Of a DNA stretch of 64,000 nt, positions 1-9,317 are shown piece by piece. The DNA comes from Paraburkholderia sabiae. Lineage in GTDB: Bacteria > Pseudomonadota > Gammaproteobacteria > Burkholderiales > Burkholderiaceae. Every line of letters starts with the position of its first letter. The stretch's first letter is position 1. Location of the stretch: contig NZ_CP125295.1 of assembly GCF_030412785.1 (NCBI RefSeq), positions 4,092,001 to 4,156,000 of the forward strand. Direction: 5' to 3'. The position numbers and the translations under genes were made by a program. The notes beneath the pieces were generated by a model. The model saw nothing but the letters and a program-made list of their open reading frames with translations, searched no databases and had not been told where the DNA came from.

Positions 1-226
1 TTGACGATTCACGCTGGACAGGTGCGTCGAAATCGCTGGGGAGTCGCGTTTACCCCTTAAAAACAGGCTCGAAATGCGCGAGGTAGTCGGCGCCGCGCAA
101 CAAACCGTAACCGTTATACACAAAAGATTCGCGCAGAACGCGAAAGCGCTTGTAGAATCCGGCCTTGAAGCGTGTGCATATCGCGTGCGCTTCACGCAAT
201 CAATGACCCTTAGAGGTAGGAGAAAT

Positions 227-682
227 ATGGCGACTTCCGCAAAAAAGGTAGCAGCCAAGAAGGCTGCTACGGTACCGACCAAGAAGGTTGCTGCAAAGAA
301 AGCTGCTGCTCCCGCAAAGAAAGTCACGGCTAAGAAGGTCGCCGTGAAGGCGTCCGGCGTTCCCTCGCCGATCAAGGACACCTTCACGAAGGCCTCGCTG
401 GCTGCACACGTTGCGGAGCGTGCTGGCGTCGAGCCGAAGTCGGCGAAGGCAGTTCTGGCTGCACTCGAAGACACGATCCTCGGTTCGGTCCACAAGAAGG
501 GCGCAGGTGAGTTCACGCTGTCGGGCCTTCTGAAGATCGTCGTTCAGGCTGTTCCGGCGAAGAAGAAGCGCTTCGGCAAGGATCCGTTCACGGGTCAGGA
601 GCGCTGGTTCCCGGCGAAGCCGGCAAGCGTGCGGATCAAGGCACGTGCGCTGAAGAAGTTGAAGGACGCAGCAGCAGCTTAA
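227..682 (+). CDS. HU-like DNA-binding protein with Lys/Ala-rich N-terminal tail
   Basis: Nucleoid-associated protein of 151 aa. Residues 1-45 are a basic tail built of AAKK/PAKK-type repeats, like histone H1 tails; residues 48-150 resemble the HU/IHF fold (helical dimerisation part, then an arm region with a KDPFTGQERWFPAKP stretch that corresponds to the HU NPQTGE arm). Such a protein would bind DNA nonspecifically as a dimer and compact it. The start at 227 is chosen over an in-frame upstream ATG at 74 because AGGTAGGAG lies just before 227 and the upstream extension is not HU-like. It stands alone and is followed by a strong terminator. The family call is by eye from the arm and spacing. 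Confidence 0.85.
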   Translation: MATSAKKVAAKKAATVPTKKVAAKKAAAPAKKVTAKKVAVKASGVPSPIKDTFTKASLAAHVAERAGVEPKSAKAVLAALEDTILGSVHKKGAGEFTLSGLLKIVVQAVPAKKKRFGKDPFTGQERWFPAKPASVRIKARALKKLKDAAAA

Positions 683-726
683 GGCGCCTCGTGGCGCTGG
701 CTGTTGTTTGAAGGTGTTTTTTGCGG

Positions 727-762
727 TCCCCGCATGCGGAAGTGTGCGGGGATTGTTTTTTT
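727..762 (+). terminator. Rho-independent terminator after the HU-like gene
   Basis: Perfect 8-bp stem (TCCCCGCA at 727-734 with TGCGGGGA at 745-752) followed by a T-rich run through 762. It lies 45 nt after the HU-like stop codon. Confidence 0.85.
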
Positions 763-782
763 GGGTTTTCGGTTTTTGGTTT

Positions 783-1032
783 GTCTGCGACGCAGTCGCC
801 ATTATTTGCTTTTGGCTGGCATCCGCGGTTTCGTATCGGTGCTTCACGCGTTGCCCCTGTGCGGGGCGGCACCTACTTTTCTTTGCAGCGGCAAAGAAAA
901 GTAGGCAAAAGAAAGCCGCTTCAAACCTCCGGTGCCTGCGAGGATAACGCTACGGTACAGGTTCCTTGAGCTGTCGCACAGCGACGCAAACACTCCGTAG
1001 AAAGCCCGCAGTCAGGCGCGCGCGGCGCGAAA
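783..1032 (+). repeat. Left arm of a large inverted repeat, with internal hairpin
   Basis: This stretch reappears, inverted and slightly diverged, at 1128-1404. Its centre is a perfect hairpin at 872-905: a 15-bp stem (CCTACTTTTCTTTGC and its complement) closing an AGCG tetraloop. Shared landmarks in order are GTCTGCGACGCAGTCGCCAT, a CGTATC-GTGCTTCA stretch, a GCCCCTGTGCGGGGC stem, the hairpin, and AGAAAGCCCGCAGTCA. Small open frames across it are low-complexity and not convincing genes. It looks like a dispersed Burkholderiaceae palindromic repeat. Confidence 0.75.
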
Positions 1033-1127
1033 GATGACATCCACTTGGGACACGTTCGGTCGGCTTGTTTTTGAGTGATTGCCGTCGGTCTGATTGCGGT
1101 GGTATGTGTTCCGGATTGTGTGTGGGA

Positions 1128-1404
1128 TTTCGCGCCGTGCGCGGTTGACTGCGGGCTTTCTACAGAGTGCGGACGTTGCTGCGCGACAGCTCAACCACGG
1201 CATGCCGCGGCGCCATCCGGGCAGGCACCGGAGGTTCAAAAGCGGCTTTCTTTTGCCTACTTTTCTTTGCCGCTGCAAAGAAAAGTAGGTGCTGCCCCGC
1301 ACAGGGGCGACGCATGAAGCACGGATACGAATTCGCGGATGCCAGCGAAAGACAAAAACCGAAAGACAAAAACCAAAAACCAGAATGGCGACTGCGTCGC
1401 AGAC
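1128..1404 (-). repeat. Right arm of the large inverted repeat
   Basis: Inverted copy of 783-1032. It carries the same hairpin at 1256-1289 with the loop CGCT, the complement of the left-arm loop. The arms are about 250 and 277 bp with a spacer of roughly 95 bp; the right arm has an extra short tandem of a CAAAAACCGAAAGA-type sequence near 1352-1380. From 683 to 1654 no protein-coding gene is supported. Confidence 0.75.
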
Positions 1405-1654
1405 AGAACCCACACTAGAACCGCATGCACCGTGTGCGCCAAAACACGCACTGCGGTAGCGCACACTGAAACCCCAAGCTACGATGACACCATAAAACAA
1501 GCGCCAACATAGTGCGCACCAAAGCATGGAAACCGCGCGCAGCGCAAAAACAACGACAAAACCAAAAATGGCATAACGCTTGCTTGAACCGTGATCGAAA
1601 AACCGAATGCGCAGCGCATTCGCCTTCTATCCGACAAAAAGAGTGGGGCGTGAC

Positions 1655-3064
1655 ATGCGATGCTATGACGAGATGCGTCATTTCGATGACGCCGTGCGGC
1701 CGCATTATCAGCGGTTCGAACGCTGGCTCGTGCAGCAGGGCAGCGAAGCAATCGCGAGAAAGCGAGCCGAAGCGGATCTTCTGTTTCGCCGCGTCGGTAT
1801 CACGTTCGCCGTCAACGGCGATCTGTCCGGCACGGAGCGGCTCATCCCGTTCGACCTGATTCCGCGCATCATCCCGCGCAGCGAATGGCAGACGCTCGAA
1901 GCGGGTCTCAGGCAGCGCGTCCAGGCGCTCAACCTCTTCATCCACGATGTCTATCACGAGCGCAATATCGTGCGCGCCGGCATCGTGCCCGCCGATCAGG
2001 TCTACACCAACGCGCAGTATCGCCCCGAAATGCAGGGCGTCGACGTGCCGCTCGCGGTCTACGCGCATATCGCCGGTGTCGACGTCGTGCGCGCCGGCGA
2101 GAACGGCGAGTTCTACGTGCTCGAAGACAATCTGCGCGTGCCGTCGGGCGTGTCGTACATGCTCGAAAACCGCAAGATGATGATGCGGCTTTTCCCCGAA
2201 CTGTTCGTGCAGAACCGCATCGCGCCCGTCGCGCATTACCCCGATCTGCTGCTCGATACGCTGCGCTCGGTCGCGCCCGAAGGCGTCGACGATCCCGTCG
2301 TCGTCGTGCTCACGCCGGGCATGTACAACTCCGCTTACTTCGAGCACACGTTCCTCGCGCAGCAAATGGGCGTCGAACTGGTGGAAGGCAAGGATCTCTT
2401 CGTCGACGACAACTACGTGTTCATGCGCACCACCCAGGGGCCGCGCCGCGTCGACGTAATCTATCGCCGCGTCGACGACGATTTTCTCGATCCACTCGCG
2501 TTTCGCCCCGATTCGGCGCTTGGCGTGCCCGGTCTGCTGACGGCGTATCGCGCGGGGCGCGTCGCGCTCGCAAACGCGATGGGTACGGGCATCGCCGACG
2601 ACAAATCGATCTACCCGTACGTGCCCGACATGATCGAGTTCTATCTGGGCGAAAAGCCCATTCTGAACAACGTGCCGACGTATCAGTGCCGCAAGCCCGA
2701 CGACCTCGCCTACACGCTCGCGCATCTGCCCGAACTCGTCGTCAAGGAAGTGCACGGCGCGGGCGGTTACGGGATGCTCGTCGGGCCGGCGTCGACGTCG
2801 GCGGAAATCGAGGCGTTCCGGCAGCGGCTGATCGAGAAGCCCGCAGGCTATATCGCGCAGCCGACGCTCGCGCTGTCCGCGTGCCCGACTTTCGTCGAAG
2901 CGGGCATTGCGCCGCGTCATATCGATCTGCGTCCGTTCGTGCTGTCGGGCAAGACCGTGACGATGTGCGCGGGTGGCCTCACGCGCGTCGCGCTGCAGGA
3001 AGGCTCGCTGGTCGTGAATTCGTCGCAGGGCGGCGGCACGAAGGACACCTGGATGGTCGACTGA
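1655..3064 (+). CDS. Circularly permuted type 2 ATP-grasp protein
   Basis: 469-aa protein of the circularly permuted ATP-grasp family (DUF404/DUF407 type), predicted to form an amide or peptide bond using ATP. The diagnostic N-terminal stretch (RPHY..F, then VNGDLSGTERLIPFDLIPRII) and the C-terminal KEVHGAGGYGMLVGP and SACPTFV blocks are present. The ATG at 1655 follows a GAGTGGGG stretch; an in-frame start at 1607 is possible but its extension is atypical. It opens a four-gene set with the alpha-E, transglutaminase-like and Anbu genes, a partnership known from comparative genomics of amidoligase systems. The exact substrate is unknown. Confidence 0.9.
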   Translation: MRCYDEMRHFDDAVRPHYQRFERWLVQQGSEAIARKRAEADLLFRRVGITFAVNGDLSGTERLIPFDLIPRIIPRSEWQTLEAGLRQRVQALNLFIHDVYHERNIVRAGIVPADQVYTNAQYRPEMQGVDVPLAVYAHIAGVDVVRAGENGEFYVLEDNLRVPSGVSYMLENRKMMMRLFPELFVQNRIAPVAHYPDLLLDTLRSVAPEGVDDPVVVVLTPGMYNSAYFEHTFLAQQMGVELVEGKDLFVDDNYVFMRTTQGPRRVDVIYRRVDDDFLDPLAFRPDSALGVPGLLTAYRAGRVALANAMGTGIADDKSIYPYVPDMIEFYLGEKPILNNVPTYQCRKPDDLAYTLAHLPELVVKEVHGAGGYGMLVGPASTSAEIEAFRQRLIEKPAGYIAQPTLALSACPTFVEAGIAPRHIDLRPFVLSGKTVTMCAGGLTRVALQEGSLVVNSSQGGGTKDTWMVD

Positions 3065-3181
3065 TTTCGTTCGACCGATGTTTCAAAGCATCTGCATCGT
3101 GCGATGCAGAGTCGAAAAACGGGCAACCCGGCGCTCGCGGTCACGCACCGTCGACGCGCCAACTCAACACGGAAAGCCGAC

Positions 3182-4132
3182 ATGCTGAGCCGCACCGCCG
3201 ATCATCTGTTCTGGATGGCCCGTTACATGGAGCGTGCCGAGAATACCGCGCGCATGCTCGACATCAACCTGAAGGCGCAGTTGCTGCCGCAGACGCCCGA
3301 GCAGGAGGAGCGCGCGCAGCGTTCGGTGCTGCGCATCTCCGAACTCGATCATGCGTTCTCGCAGCGTTATGAAGACGCCACGCGCGACAACGTGCTCGAT
3401 TTCATGATCGCTGATCCTACGAATCCGTCGAGCATTCATTCGTGTCTGCAGGCCGCACGCGAAAACGCGCGTGCGGTGCGCGGCACGCTGACGACGGAAT
3501 GGTGGGAAACGATCAACGACACGTGGCTCGAATTCAACGAGCGCACGGCGCACGGCCAGGTGGCGAGCAATCCGGCCGCGCTGTTCGAATGGGTGAAGTT
3601 CCGCTCGCACCTGTCGCGCGGCGTGACGATCGGCACGGCGCTGCAGGACGATGCGTTCTTCTTCACGCAGCTCGGCACGTTCCTCGAACGCGCGGACAAC
3701 ACGGCGCGCATTCTCGACGTGCGTTTCGCCGACGCCGAGCCGAATTCGCGCGAGGCCGCGCGTCAGCTCGAAGACTTCTATTACTGGACGTCGATTCTCA
3801 GCTCGGTATCGGCGCTCGAAATCTACCGCAAGGTGTATCGCGATGTCGTGACGCCCGCGCGCGTGGTCGAACTGATGATCCTCAATTCGCAGATGCCGCG
3901 CTCGCTGCTGGCGTCGCTCGACGGCGTCTGCGACAACCTCGCGATGCTGCGCACGCAAGGCTCGAATCTATGCGAGCGGTTTGCGGGCAAGCTGCGCGCC
4001 GAACTGCTGTATTCGGATATCCGGCAGATTTTCGAAGCCGGCCTGCATGCCTGGCTCACGCAGTTTCTCGCACGCGTGTTCGAACTCGGCAACATGGTCG
4101 CGCGCACGTATCTGATGCTGCCTGTTGCCTGA
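3182..4132 (+). CDS. Alpha-E domain protein (DUF403)
   Basis: 316-aa all-helical protein of the alpha-E family, the usual companion of the type 2 ATP-grasp protein; its role may be as a carrier or substrate partner. The start LSRTADHLFWMARYMERAENTARMLDI is diagnostic, and the motif FLERADNTARILDVRF recurs near residue 180 as an internal duplication. The start at 3182 follows a GGAAA stretch; an upstream in-frame ATG at 3104 adds a segment that does not fit the family. It is 117 nt downstream of the ATP-grasp gene and 13 nt before the transglutaminase-like gene, so it is very probably co-transcribed. Molecular function is unproven. Confidence 0.9.
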   Translation: MLSRTADHLFWMARYMERAENTARMLDINLKAQLLPQTPEQEERAQRSVLRISELDHAFSQRYEDATRDNVLDFMIADPTNPSSIHSCLQAARENARAVRGTLTTEWWETINDTWLEFNERTAHGQVASNPAALFEWVKFRSHLSRGVTIGTALQDDAFFFTQLGTFLERADNTARILDVRFADAEPNSREAARQLEDFYYWTSILSSVSALEIYRKVYRDVVTPARVVELMILNSQMPRSLLASLDGVCDNLAMLRTQGSNLCERFAGKLRAELLYSDIRQIFEAGLHAWLTQFLARVFELGNMVARTYLMLPVA

Positions 4133-4145
4133 CGGAGTGCCCTTC

Positions 4146-4952
4146 ATGTTTCTGACGATCCGCCACGACACGTTCTACCGCTACGAATCGACGGTCCATT
4201 ATTCGATCCAGCAGCTGCGCCTCACGCCGTCGAGCGGTGCTTCCCAGATCGTGCGGCGCTGGACGCTCGATGCGCCCGGCAAGCTCGATTCGACCTTCGA
4301 CGCCTATGGCAACGTGCTCCATACGCTCGTGCTCAACAAGCCGCACGAGGAAATTCGCGTGCACGTGTCGGGAGAAATCGACACGTTTGCGCTGATGGAC
4401 GGCAGGCTCGGCGACGACGAGGGCGCGATTCCGCTCGAACACTTCACCTGCGCGACGCGCCTGACGGATTGCGATCCGGCGATTCGCGAACTGGCCGCGT
4501 CGGTGCCTTTGCTCGACAAACCGGCTGCGCTGATCGCGCTGGCGGAGAAGATCGTCGATCGCGTGCAGTTCGAAACGGGCGCGACGGCCGTGACCAGCAC
4601 GGCGTCGCAGGCGCTCGCGCTCGGCAAGGGCGTGTGCCAGGACCACGCGCACCTGATGCTCGCGTGCTGCCGCGCGCGCGGCATTCCTGCGCGTTACGTG
4701 AGCGGCTACATCGAGCCCGGAGAGGTCGAGCATGCGGCGAGTCACGCGTGGGTCGACGTGTGGCTCGCGGGCATCGGCTGGGTGTCCGTCGACGTGACGC
4801 ACGCGGCATTCGCTAGCGAGATGTACTGCCGGCTCGCGGCGGCGCGCGATTACGAAGCGGCGTCGCCCGTGCGCGGACGGCGGATCGGCGGACTGGAGGA
4901 GACGCTCGATGTGTCCGTTTCCGTGAAGGCGCAGGAGCAGACGTCGCAATAG
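4146..4952 (+). CDS. Transglutaminase-like cysteine protease family protein
   Basis: 268 aa. The N-terminal beta domain (about residues 1-80, TIRHDTFYRYESTVHYSIQQ) is the bacterial transglutaminase-like N-terminal type. A transglutaminase core follows with the catalytic Cys in GKGVCQDHAH, His in ASHAWVDVW and Asp in VSVDVTHA. It probably hydrolyses or transfers at amide bonds, perhaps acting on the product of the upstream ATP-grasp enzyme. The start ATG 4146 gives the family-typical MFLTIRHDT beginning. It sits between the alpha-E and Anbu genes. Confidence 0.9.
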   Translation: MFLTIRHDTFYRYESTVHYSIQQLRLTPSSGASQIVRRWTLDAPGKLDSTFDAYGNVLHTLVLNKPHEEIRVHVSGEIDTFALMDGRLGDDEGAIPLEHFTCATRLTDCDPAIRELAASVPLLDKPAALIALAEKIVDRVQFETGATAVTSTASQALALGKGVCQDHAHLMLACCRARGIPARYVSGYIEPGEVEHAASHAWVDVWLAGIGWVSVDVTHAAFASEMYCRLAAARDYEAASPVRGRRIGGLEETLDVSVSVKAQEQTSQ

Positions 4953-5103
4953 CGATCGACCGAAGGTCTGCTGTACAGCGCGCGAGGCGCGCGCATTACA
5001 ATGGCAGCGTCCCGCGGCACGCCGCGGCCCTGCCTCTTTCCGGCTCGCCCTCCGTCCGCATCCTCGCATCCGTTCGCTTGCGGCAGCCGTCTGGATTCAC
5101 GTC

Positions 5104-6006
5104 ATGACTTACTGCGTGGCAATGAGTGTCGACGAAGGCCTCGTGTTTCTGTCGGATACGCGGACCAATGCCGGCGTCGATCACATCAGCACGGCGCGCA
5201 AGATGTCGGTGTTCGAAGAGCCGGGCGAGCGCATGCTGGTGCTGCTCGGCGCGGGCAATCTGTCGCTCACGCAGGCCGTGCTGCACGAATTGTCCGAGCC
5301 TTCGGTGCCGTCGCGGCCCACGCTCTGGACCGTGCCGACGATGGCCGATGCCGCGCGCGTCGTCGGTCAGGCGGTGCGCGACGTGCACCAGCGCGAGGCG
5401 AATGCGCTGCAGGAATTTGGCGTCGACTTCAATTGCAGCTTCATCCTCGGCGGTCAGATTGGGGACGGCGGCGAGGGCGGCGCACAGCCGCGTCCGCGTC
5501 TGTTCATGATCTACGCAGCGGGCAATTACATCGAGTCGTCGCGCGTGAATCCGTACTTCCAGATCGGCGAATCGAAATACGGCAAGCCGATCATCGACCG
5601 CGTGCTGGTGCCGTCCACGCCGCTCGACGAGGCCGCGAAATGCGCGCTGATCTCGATGGACTCAACGCTGCGCTCGAACCTCTCGGTCGGGCTGCCGCTC
5701 GATCTGCTCGTCTATCAAAAGGATGCGCTGAAGGTGACGCGCTTTGTCTCGATCGATCAGGACAACGCTTACTACCAGATGATTCACCGCACGTGGGGCG
5801 AGCGGCTGCGGCAGGTGTTCAGCGAGATTCCCGAGCCGGACTGGCAAAGCACGGGCGAGGTGCCTCAGAACGGGCATATCGGCGAGATGGTGCTGTACCG
5901 GCCGCCGGGCGCGCTGCATATCGACGCGGATCGCAGCACGCCGGGCGTCGATGTGCGCGCGGCTCAGACTCTCGCGCAAGCGGATAAACCTAAAGCACGC
6001 GGCTGA
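5104..6006 (+). CDS. Anbu proteasome-like peptidase
   Basis: 300-aa Ntn-hydrolase of the Anbu (ancestral beta subunit) family related to HslV and proteasome beta subunits. After removal of Met1 the N-terminal residue is Thr2 (MTYCVAM), the predicted nucleophile; the following SDTRTNAGVDHI and an Ala-Arg-Lys segment supply the expected conserved Asp and Lys. It ends the ATP-grasp / alpha-E / transglutaminase set, although a 151-nt gap precedes it and may hold its own promoter. Anbu proteins assemble into open rings; the physiological substrate is not established. Confidence 0.9.
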   Translation: MTYCVAMSVDEGLVFLSDTRTNAGVDHISTARKMSVFEEPGERMLVLLGAGNLSLTQAVLHELSEPSVPSRPTLWTVPTMADAARVVGQAVRDVHQREANALQEFGVDFNCSFILGGQIGDGGEGGAQPRPRLFMIYAAGNYIESSRVNPYFQIGESKYGKPIIDRVLVPSTPLDEAAKCALISMDSTLRSNLSVGLPLDLLVYQKDALKVTRFVSIDQDNAYYQMIHRTWGERLRQVFSEIPEPDWQSTGEVPQNGHIGEMVLYRPPGALHIDADRSTPGVDVRAAQTLAQADKPKARG

Positions 6007-6078
6007 CGCGTCAGACGAAGCGCCGCGTGTCGAACGCCTTCACGTGAGGCGTTTTTCGGCGTTTGCATCGCACCAATG

Positions 6079-6116
6079 AAAAAAGCCAGCCTTCGGCTTT
6101 CGCCTCTGGCTGGCTT
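6079..6116 (-). terminator. Terminator of the porin gene
   Basis: On the minus strand a 9-bp stem (AAGCCAGCC at 6083-6091 with GGCTGGCTT at 6108-6116) is followed by six T residues. It lies 45 nt beyond the porin stop and faces the end of the Anbu gene, separating the convergent units. Confidence 0.8.
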
Positions 6117-6160
6117 CAGGGTACGGCTCGACGTCTCGAGCCGTAGGTCATGTTGTTCTA

Positions 6161-7339
6161 TTAGAACTTGTGACGGATACCCAGGCTGATGATTTCCTGG
6201 TTGCTCGAACCAGCTTGAGCACCGTACGAGCCGACCGATGCGCCTGCGTCGACGATCGAGCCGTTGGATGCATCGCGCTGATGGCCGCTTGCGTGCTGGT
6301 AAGCGCCAACCAGGTACAGGTCGGTGCGCTTCGACAGCGAGTAGTCGCCGCCCAGCGAAACCTGGTGGTAGTTCGCCGACGTGTCGCCTGCGCCGTGCGT
6401 GTAGATGTAGCCGAGACCAACCAGCATTGCCGGGGTGATCTGGTAGCCCGCGTATGCGCCAGCAACGTGGAACTTTTCTTGTTCCGCGAATGCCGAGAAT
6501 GCGTCCGGCTTGTACTGTGCGAAGCTATAGCGAACGTTGAACGTGAACGGACCTGTCACGTATTGCGCCGCTGCCGACGTGATGTCGATCGACTTGGCCG
6601 ATTGGTACGCGCCGTTGATGTTCGAGCCATCGAACGTTGCGTCCGACGTCACGCTCTGGCTCCACGTACCAGCGCGGCCAGCCAACGTGTTTGCGTTCTG
6701 CATGCGGAAGTAGCCAGCTGCAACGCTGAACGGACCGCCGCTCCACGTTGCTGCACCTGCCCACGATTGACCAGCGCCCGTTGCGCCAGCCACGCCGCCC
6801 AGTGCGTACATGCCTTCGAACTGGAAGCCGCTCCACACCGGCGAAACGTACTTGACTGCGTTGTTCGTACGCGAGCTGTTGTCGTTGTTGTCAACGTCGC
6901 CCGGCGTCGTGAACGTGCTGCCGAAGTAGTTGTCGCCCGTCAGCGGCTGAACCAGGTCGACCAGCGGGTCATATTGACGACCCATCGTGAACGTACCGTA
7001 TGCGTCGTGCGTCAAGCCGACATAAGCCTGGCGGCCGAACAGCTTCGTGCCCGTGCCGTACGAACCCATCTTGCCGTTGTTCGGGTTGAAGCCGCTTTCC
7101 AACTGGAAGATCGCCTTCAGGCCACCGCCCAGGTCTTCCGTGCCCTTCATGCCCCAGCGGCTACCTTGCAGGTTGCCCGCTGCGAGCTGCCACAGGTTGT
7201 CGTTGGACGTGTTGGCGTTGTGAATGTACTGGATCGAGTCATCGATCAAGCCATAGAGCGTCACGCTGCTTTGTGCATGTGCTGCGCCTGCAGCGCCGAG
7301 CAGTGCCAGCGAGAGCGTCGACAGTGCGATTCGTTTCAT
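6161..7339 (-). CDS. Gram-negative porin (OmpC-like, Burkholderia type)
   Basis: 392-aa outer-membrane porin. Signal peptide MKRIALSTLSLALLGAAGAAHA with cleavage after AHA, then QSSVTLYGLIDDSIQY, the first strand of Burkholderia trimeric porins; alternating amphipathic strands continue to a terminal Phe (GIRHKF) required for Bam-mediated insertion. ATG 7339 is preferred over the GTG four codons upstream because GGAG lies 6 nt before it. It is monocistronic with its own terminator. It diffuses small hydrophilic solutes; specificity cannot be read from sequence. Confidence 0.92.
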   Translation of the reverse strand: MKRIALSTLSLALLGAAGAAHAQSSVTLYGLIDDSIQYIHNANTSNDNLWQLAAGNLQGSRWGMKGTEDLGGGLKAIFQLESGFNPNNGKMGSYGTGTKLFGRQAYVGLTHDAYGTFTMGRQYDPLVDLVQPLTGDNYFGSTFTTPGDVDNNDNSSRTNNAVKYVSPVWSGFQFEGMYALGGVAGATGAGQSWAGAATWSGGPFSVAAGYFRMQNANTLAGRAGTWSQSVTSDATFDGSNINGAYQSAKSIDITSAAAQYVTGPFTFNVRYSFAQYKPDAFSAFAEQEKFHVAGAYAGYQITPAMLVGLGYIYTHGAGDTSANYHQVSLGGDYSLSKRTDLYLVGAYQHASGHQRDASNGSIVDAGASVGSYGAQAGSSNQEIISLGIRHKF

Positions 7340-7736
7340 CCATTTCTCCACGCAGATGATTGGTTTTCGTTGTTGCGAATCGGAGAATAGCGCAGTGTCT
7401 CAAGGTGTAAGAACTGAAAAAAATTAAGGTGTATCGAAAATGTGACAGCCCGGTAGAAGCCTTGTATCGCAAGCTTGTCAACGATTGTTTCTGTTTCAGC
7501 AATATTAAATCTTTGACTATGCATTATTGTTCTTTTTATGACAGTGATCGGTGGGATCGCCGCGACTTGTGCGCATGGTCGAAGGCAGAACGTAAGTTAG
7601 TTGTCTAGTCGATTGACGAAAATTCCGCTTCTATATAAAGAAGGCATAAACGGGCGAAACCGTTGCCTTGACGCATCGGGTAGACAGTTTCGGCCAGATA
7701 TGGTCGCTGGAAGGCGTGTTCTGTTGAAGCGGACGC
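7340..7736. other. Porin upstream region, no gene
   Basis: About 400 bp between the porin start and the end of the BrkB-like gene. The part from 7400 to 7660 is clearly A+T-richer than its surroundings, as expected of a porin promoter and leader. No convincing coding region is seen. Confidence 0.5.
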
Positions 7737-9059
7737 TTAACGCGTGGACCTGTCGACGGGCGGCGTTGCTGCGTCATCGGGGCCGTTGCGGCGGCGGGCG
7801 AACGCGGCGACGGCCATCGCGGTACCCGCTGCGACCAGCACGGAACTCCACGGATGCCGCCTGACATACTGGTCCGCGGCGACGGCTTTGCGGCGCGCTT
7901 CGACGAGCGTGAGCGCGGCGGCGCGCGTCGCCTGCATTTCGGCGTTGATGACCGTCCTGCCGATCGTGACCGCCTTGACGACGCCCGCGTCGTGCTTCGC
8001 GGCGACTCTTGCCGCCATCGAAGGACGGGGCGTCGACGGCGCGCTCGCCGTATCGCCAGGTGAACGCGCGGCGCTGCGCACGGAACCGCGGTTCGCATCG
8101 GCCGCGACCGTCGATGCCGCCAGCACCGAAGCGAGCATCGCGCGACTGCCCGGCGGCGCCGATCGCGCGAAGCCCCAGCCACCGCGCGGATCGTGCATGC
8201 GTCCGCGCGCCGCGGCGAATTCCGCGCCGAGCAGCAGCACGACGGCCGAGAAGTACAGCCACATCAGCAATACGGCAAGCGATCCCGCCGCGCCGAACGA
8301 GTTGGCCATGCCGGCATGCGCGAGATACAGCGCGAACAGCTTCTTGCCCGCCGTGAACAGCGCGGCCGCGACCGTGCCGCCGACGAGCGCATCGCGCCAG
8401 CGCACGGGCGCATCGGGTAAAAACTTGAGCAGCGCCGCGAACGCGAACGCGAGCACCAGCCAGCCGACGGCCAGCTGAAGAATATTGCCGATCACCACAT
8501 ACGGCGAGTTACCCCAGATCCAGTTGCCGATGAACGTGATCGCCGTGTCGAGCACCAGCGACACGATCAGCAGAAACGCGACGCCGAGCACGAGCCCGAA
8601 CGAAATCAGCCGCACGCGCACCAGCGCGATCACGCTCGACGCGCGCGGCGCGACGGCAGGCCACACGATATTGAGCGCGCTGTTCAACGACGAAAATGTC
8701 GCCGACGCACCGACGGCCAGCAGGACGAACGAGATGATCGCGGCGATGCCGCCCGCGCCGCCGCTGCGATGCGCGTTCTGCACGATGGTGGTGACGGCGG
8801 CCGCTGCATCGTTGCCGAGCACGGAATGCACCTGTCTGAAGAGTTCGCCGCGCGCGGCTTCGGCACCGAAGAACCAGCCGGAAATGGCGATCACCATCAC
8901 GAGCGTCGGCGCGAGGGAGAACGCTGCATAGAACGCGATGCTCGCCGCCATCGCCGCGCAGCGATTCTCGGAAAACTGCTTCAGCGCGCCGACCGCCCAC
9001 GACGCCTGTTTCTTCGCGGCCGTTTGCAGCTTGTCGGCGGACAGTGAATCGAGTTCCAT
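7737..9059 (-). CDS. YihY/virulence factor BrkB family inner-membrane protein
   Basis: 440-aa integral membrane protein. Residues 30-290 carry about six hydrophobic helices with family landmarks: ENRCAAMAASIAFYAAFSLAPTLVM near the start, then a VGASATFSSLNSALNIVW block and a GAAGSLAVLLMWLYFSAVVLLLGAEFAAA block. The C-terminal 140 residues are Ala/Arg-rich and extend past the usual family length, ending near a small helix resembling DUF883-type tails. AAGGA precedes the ATG at 9059. The family function is not settled; the old ribonuclease BN label is wrong. It is divergent from the formate dehydrogenase operon. Confidence 0.85.
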   Translation of the reverse strand: MELDSLSADKLQTAAKKQASWAVGALKQFSENRCAAMAASIAFYAAFSLAPTLVMVIAISGWFFGAEAARGELFRQVHSVLGNDAAAAVTTIVQNAHRSGGAGGIAAIISFVLLAVGASATFSSLNSALNIVWPAVAPRASSVIALVRVRLISFGLVLGVAFLLIVSLVLDTAITFIGNWIWGNSPYVVIGNILQLAVGWLVLAFAFAALLKFLPDAPVRWRDALVGGTVAAALFTAGKKLFALYLAHAGMANSFGAAGSLAVLLMWLYFSAVVLLLGAEFAAARGRMHDPRGGWGFARSAPPGSRAMLASVLAASTVAADANRGSVRSAARSPGDTASAPSTPRPSMAARVAAKHDAGVVKAVTIGRTVINAEMQATRAAALTLVEARRKAVAADQYVRRHPWSSVLVAAGTAMAVAAFARRRNGPDDAATPPVDRSTR

Positions 9060-9317
9060 GACGGTCCTTCATGACGAGGGTATGAAACGGCAGACGCGCA
9101 ACGCATCGTCGCGTGGATTCATCGCGCATCGTAGCGCGCCGGGACATGCAACTGACAATCGTATTACGCAATCGTCATGCCCATCTATCTATGCGGATAC
9201 AACAACTCCGAATCAGCGGGCATACGGCATGCGAGCGTCCTGTTCCGCTCTGCTTACGATTCGCAGGAAACGACTTATACTTTTTTCACCTCCCCACAAA
9301 TAGAACGAGAGGCGATC

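Noticed and set aside
1415..2920. Long minus-strand frame opposite the ATP-grasp gene
   Set aside because: High-GC shadow of the real gene: Arg/His-rich, without domains.
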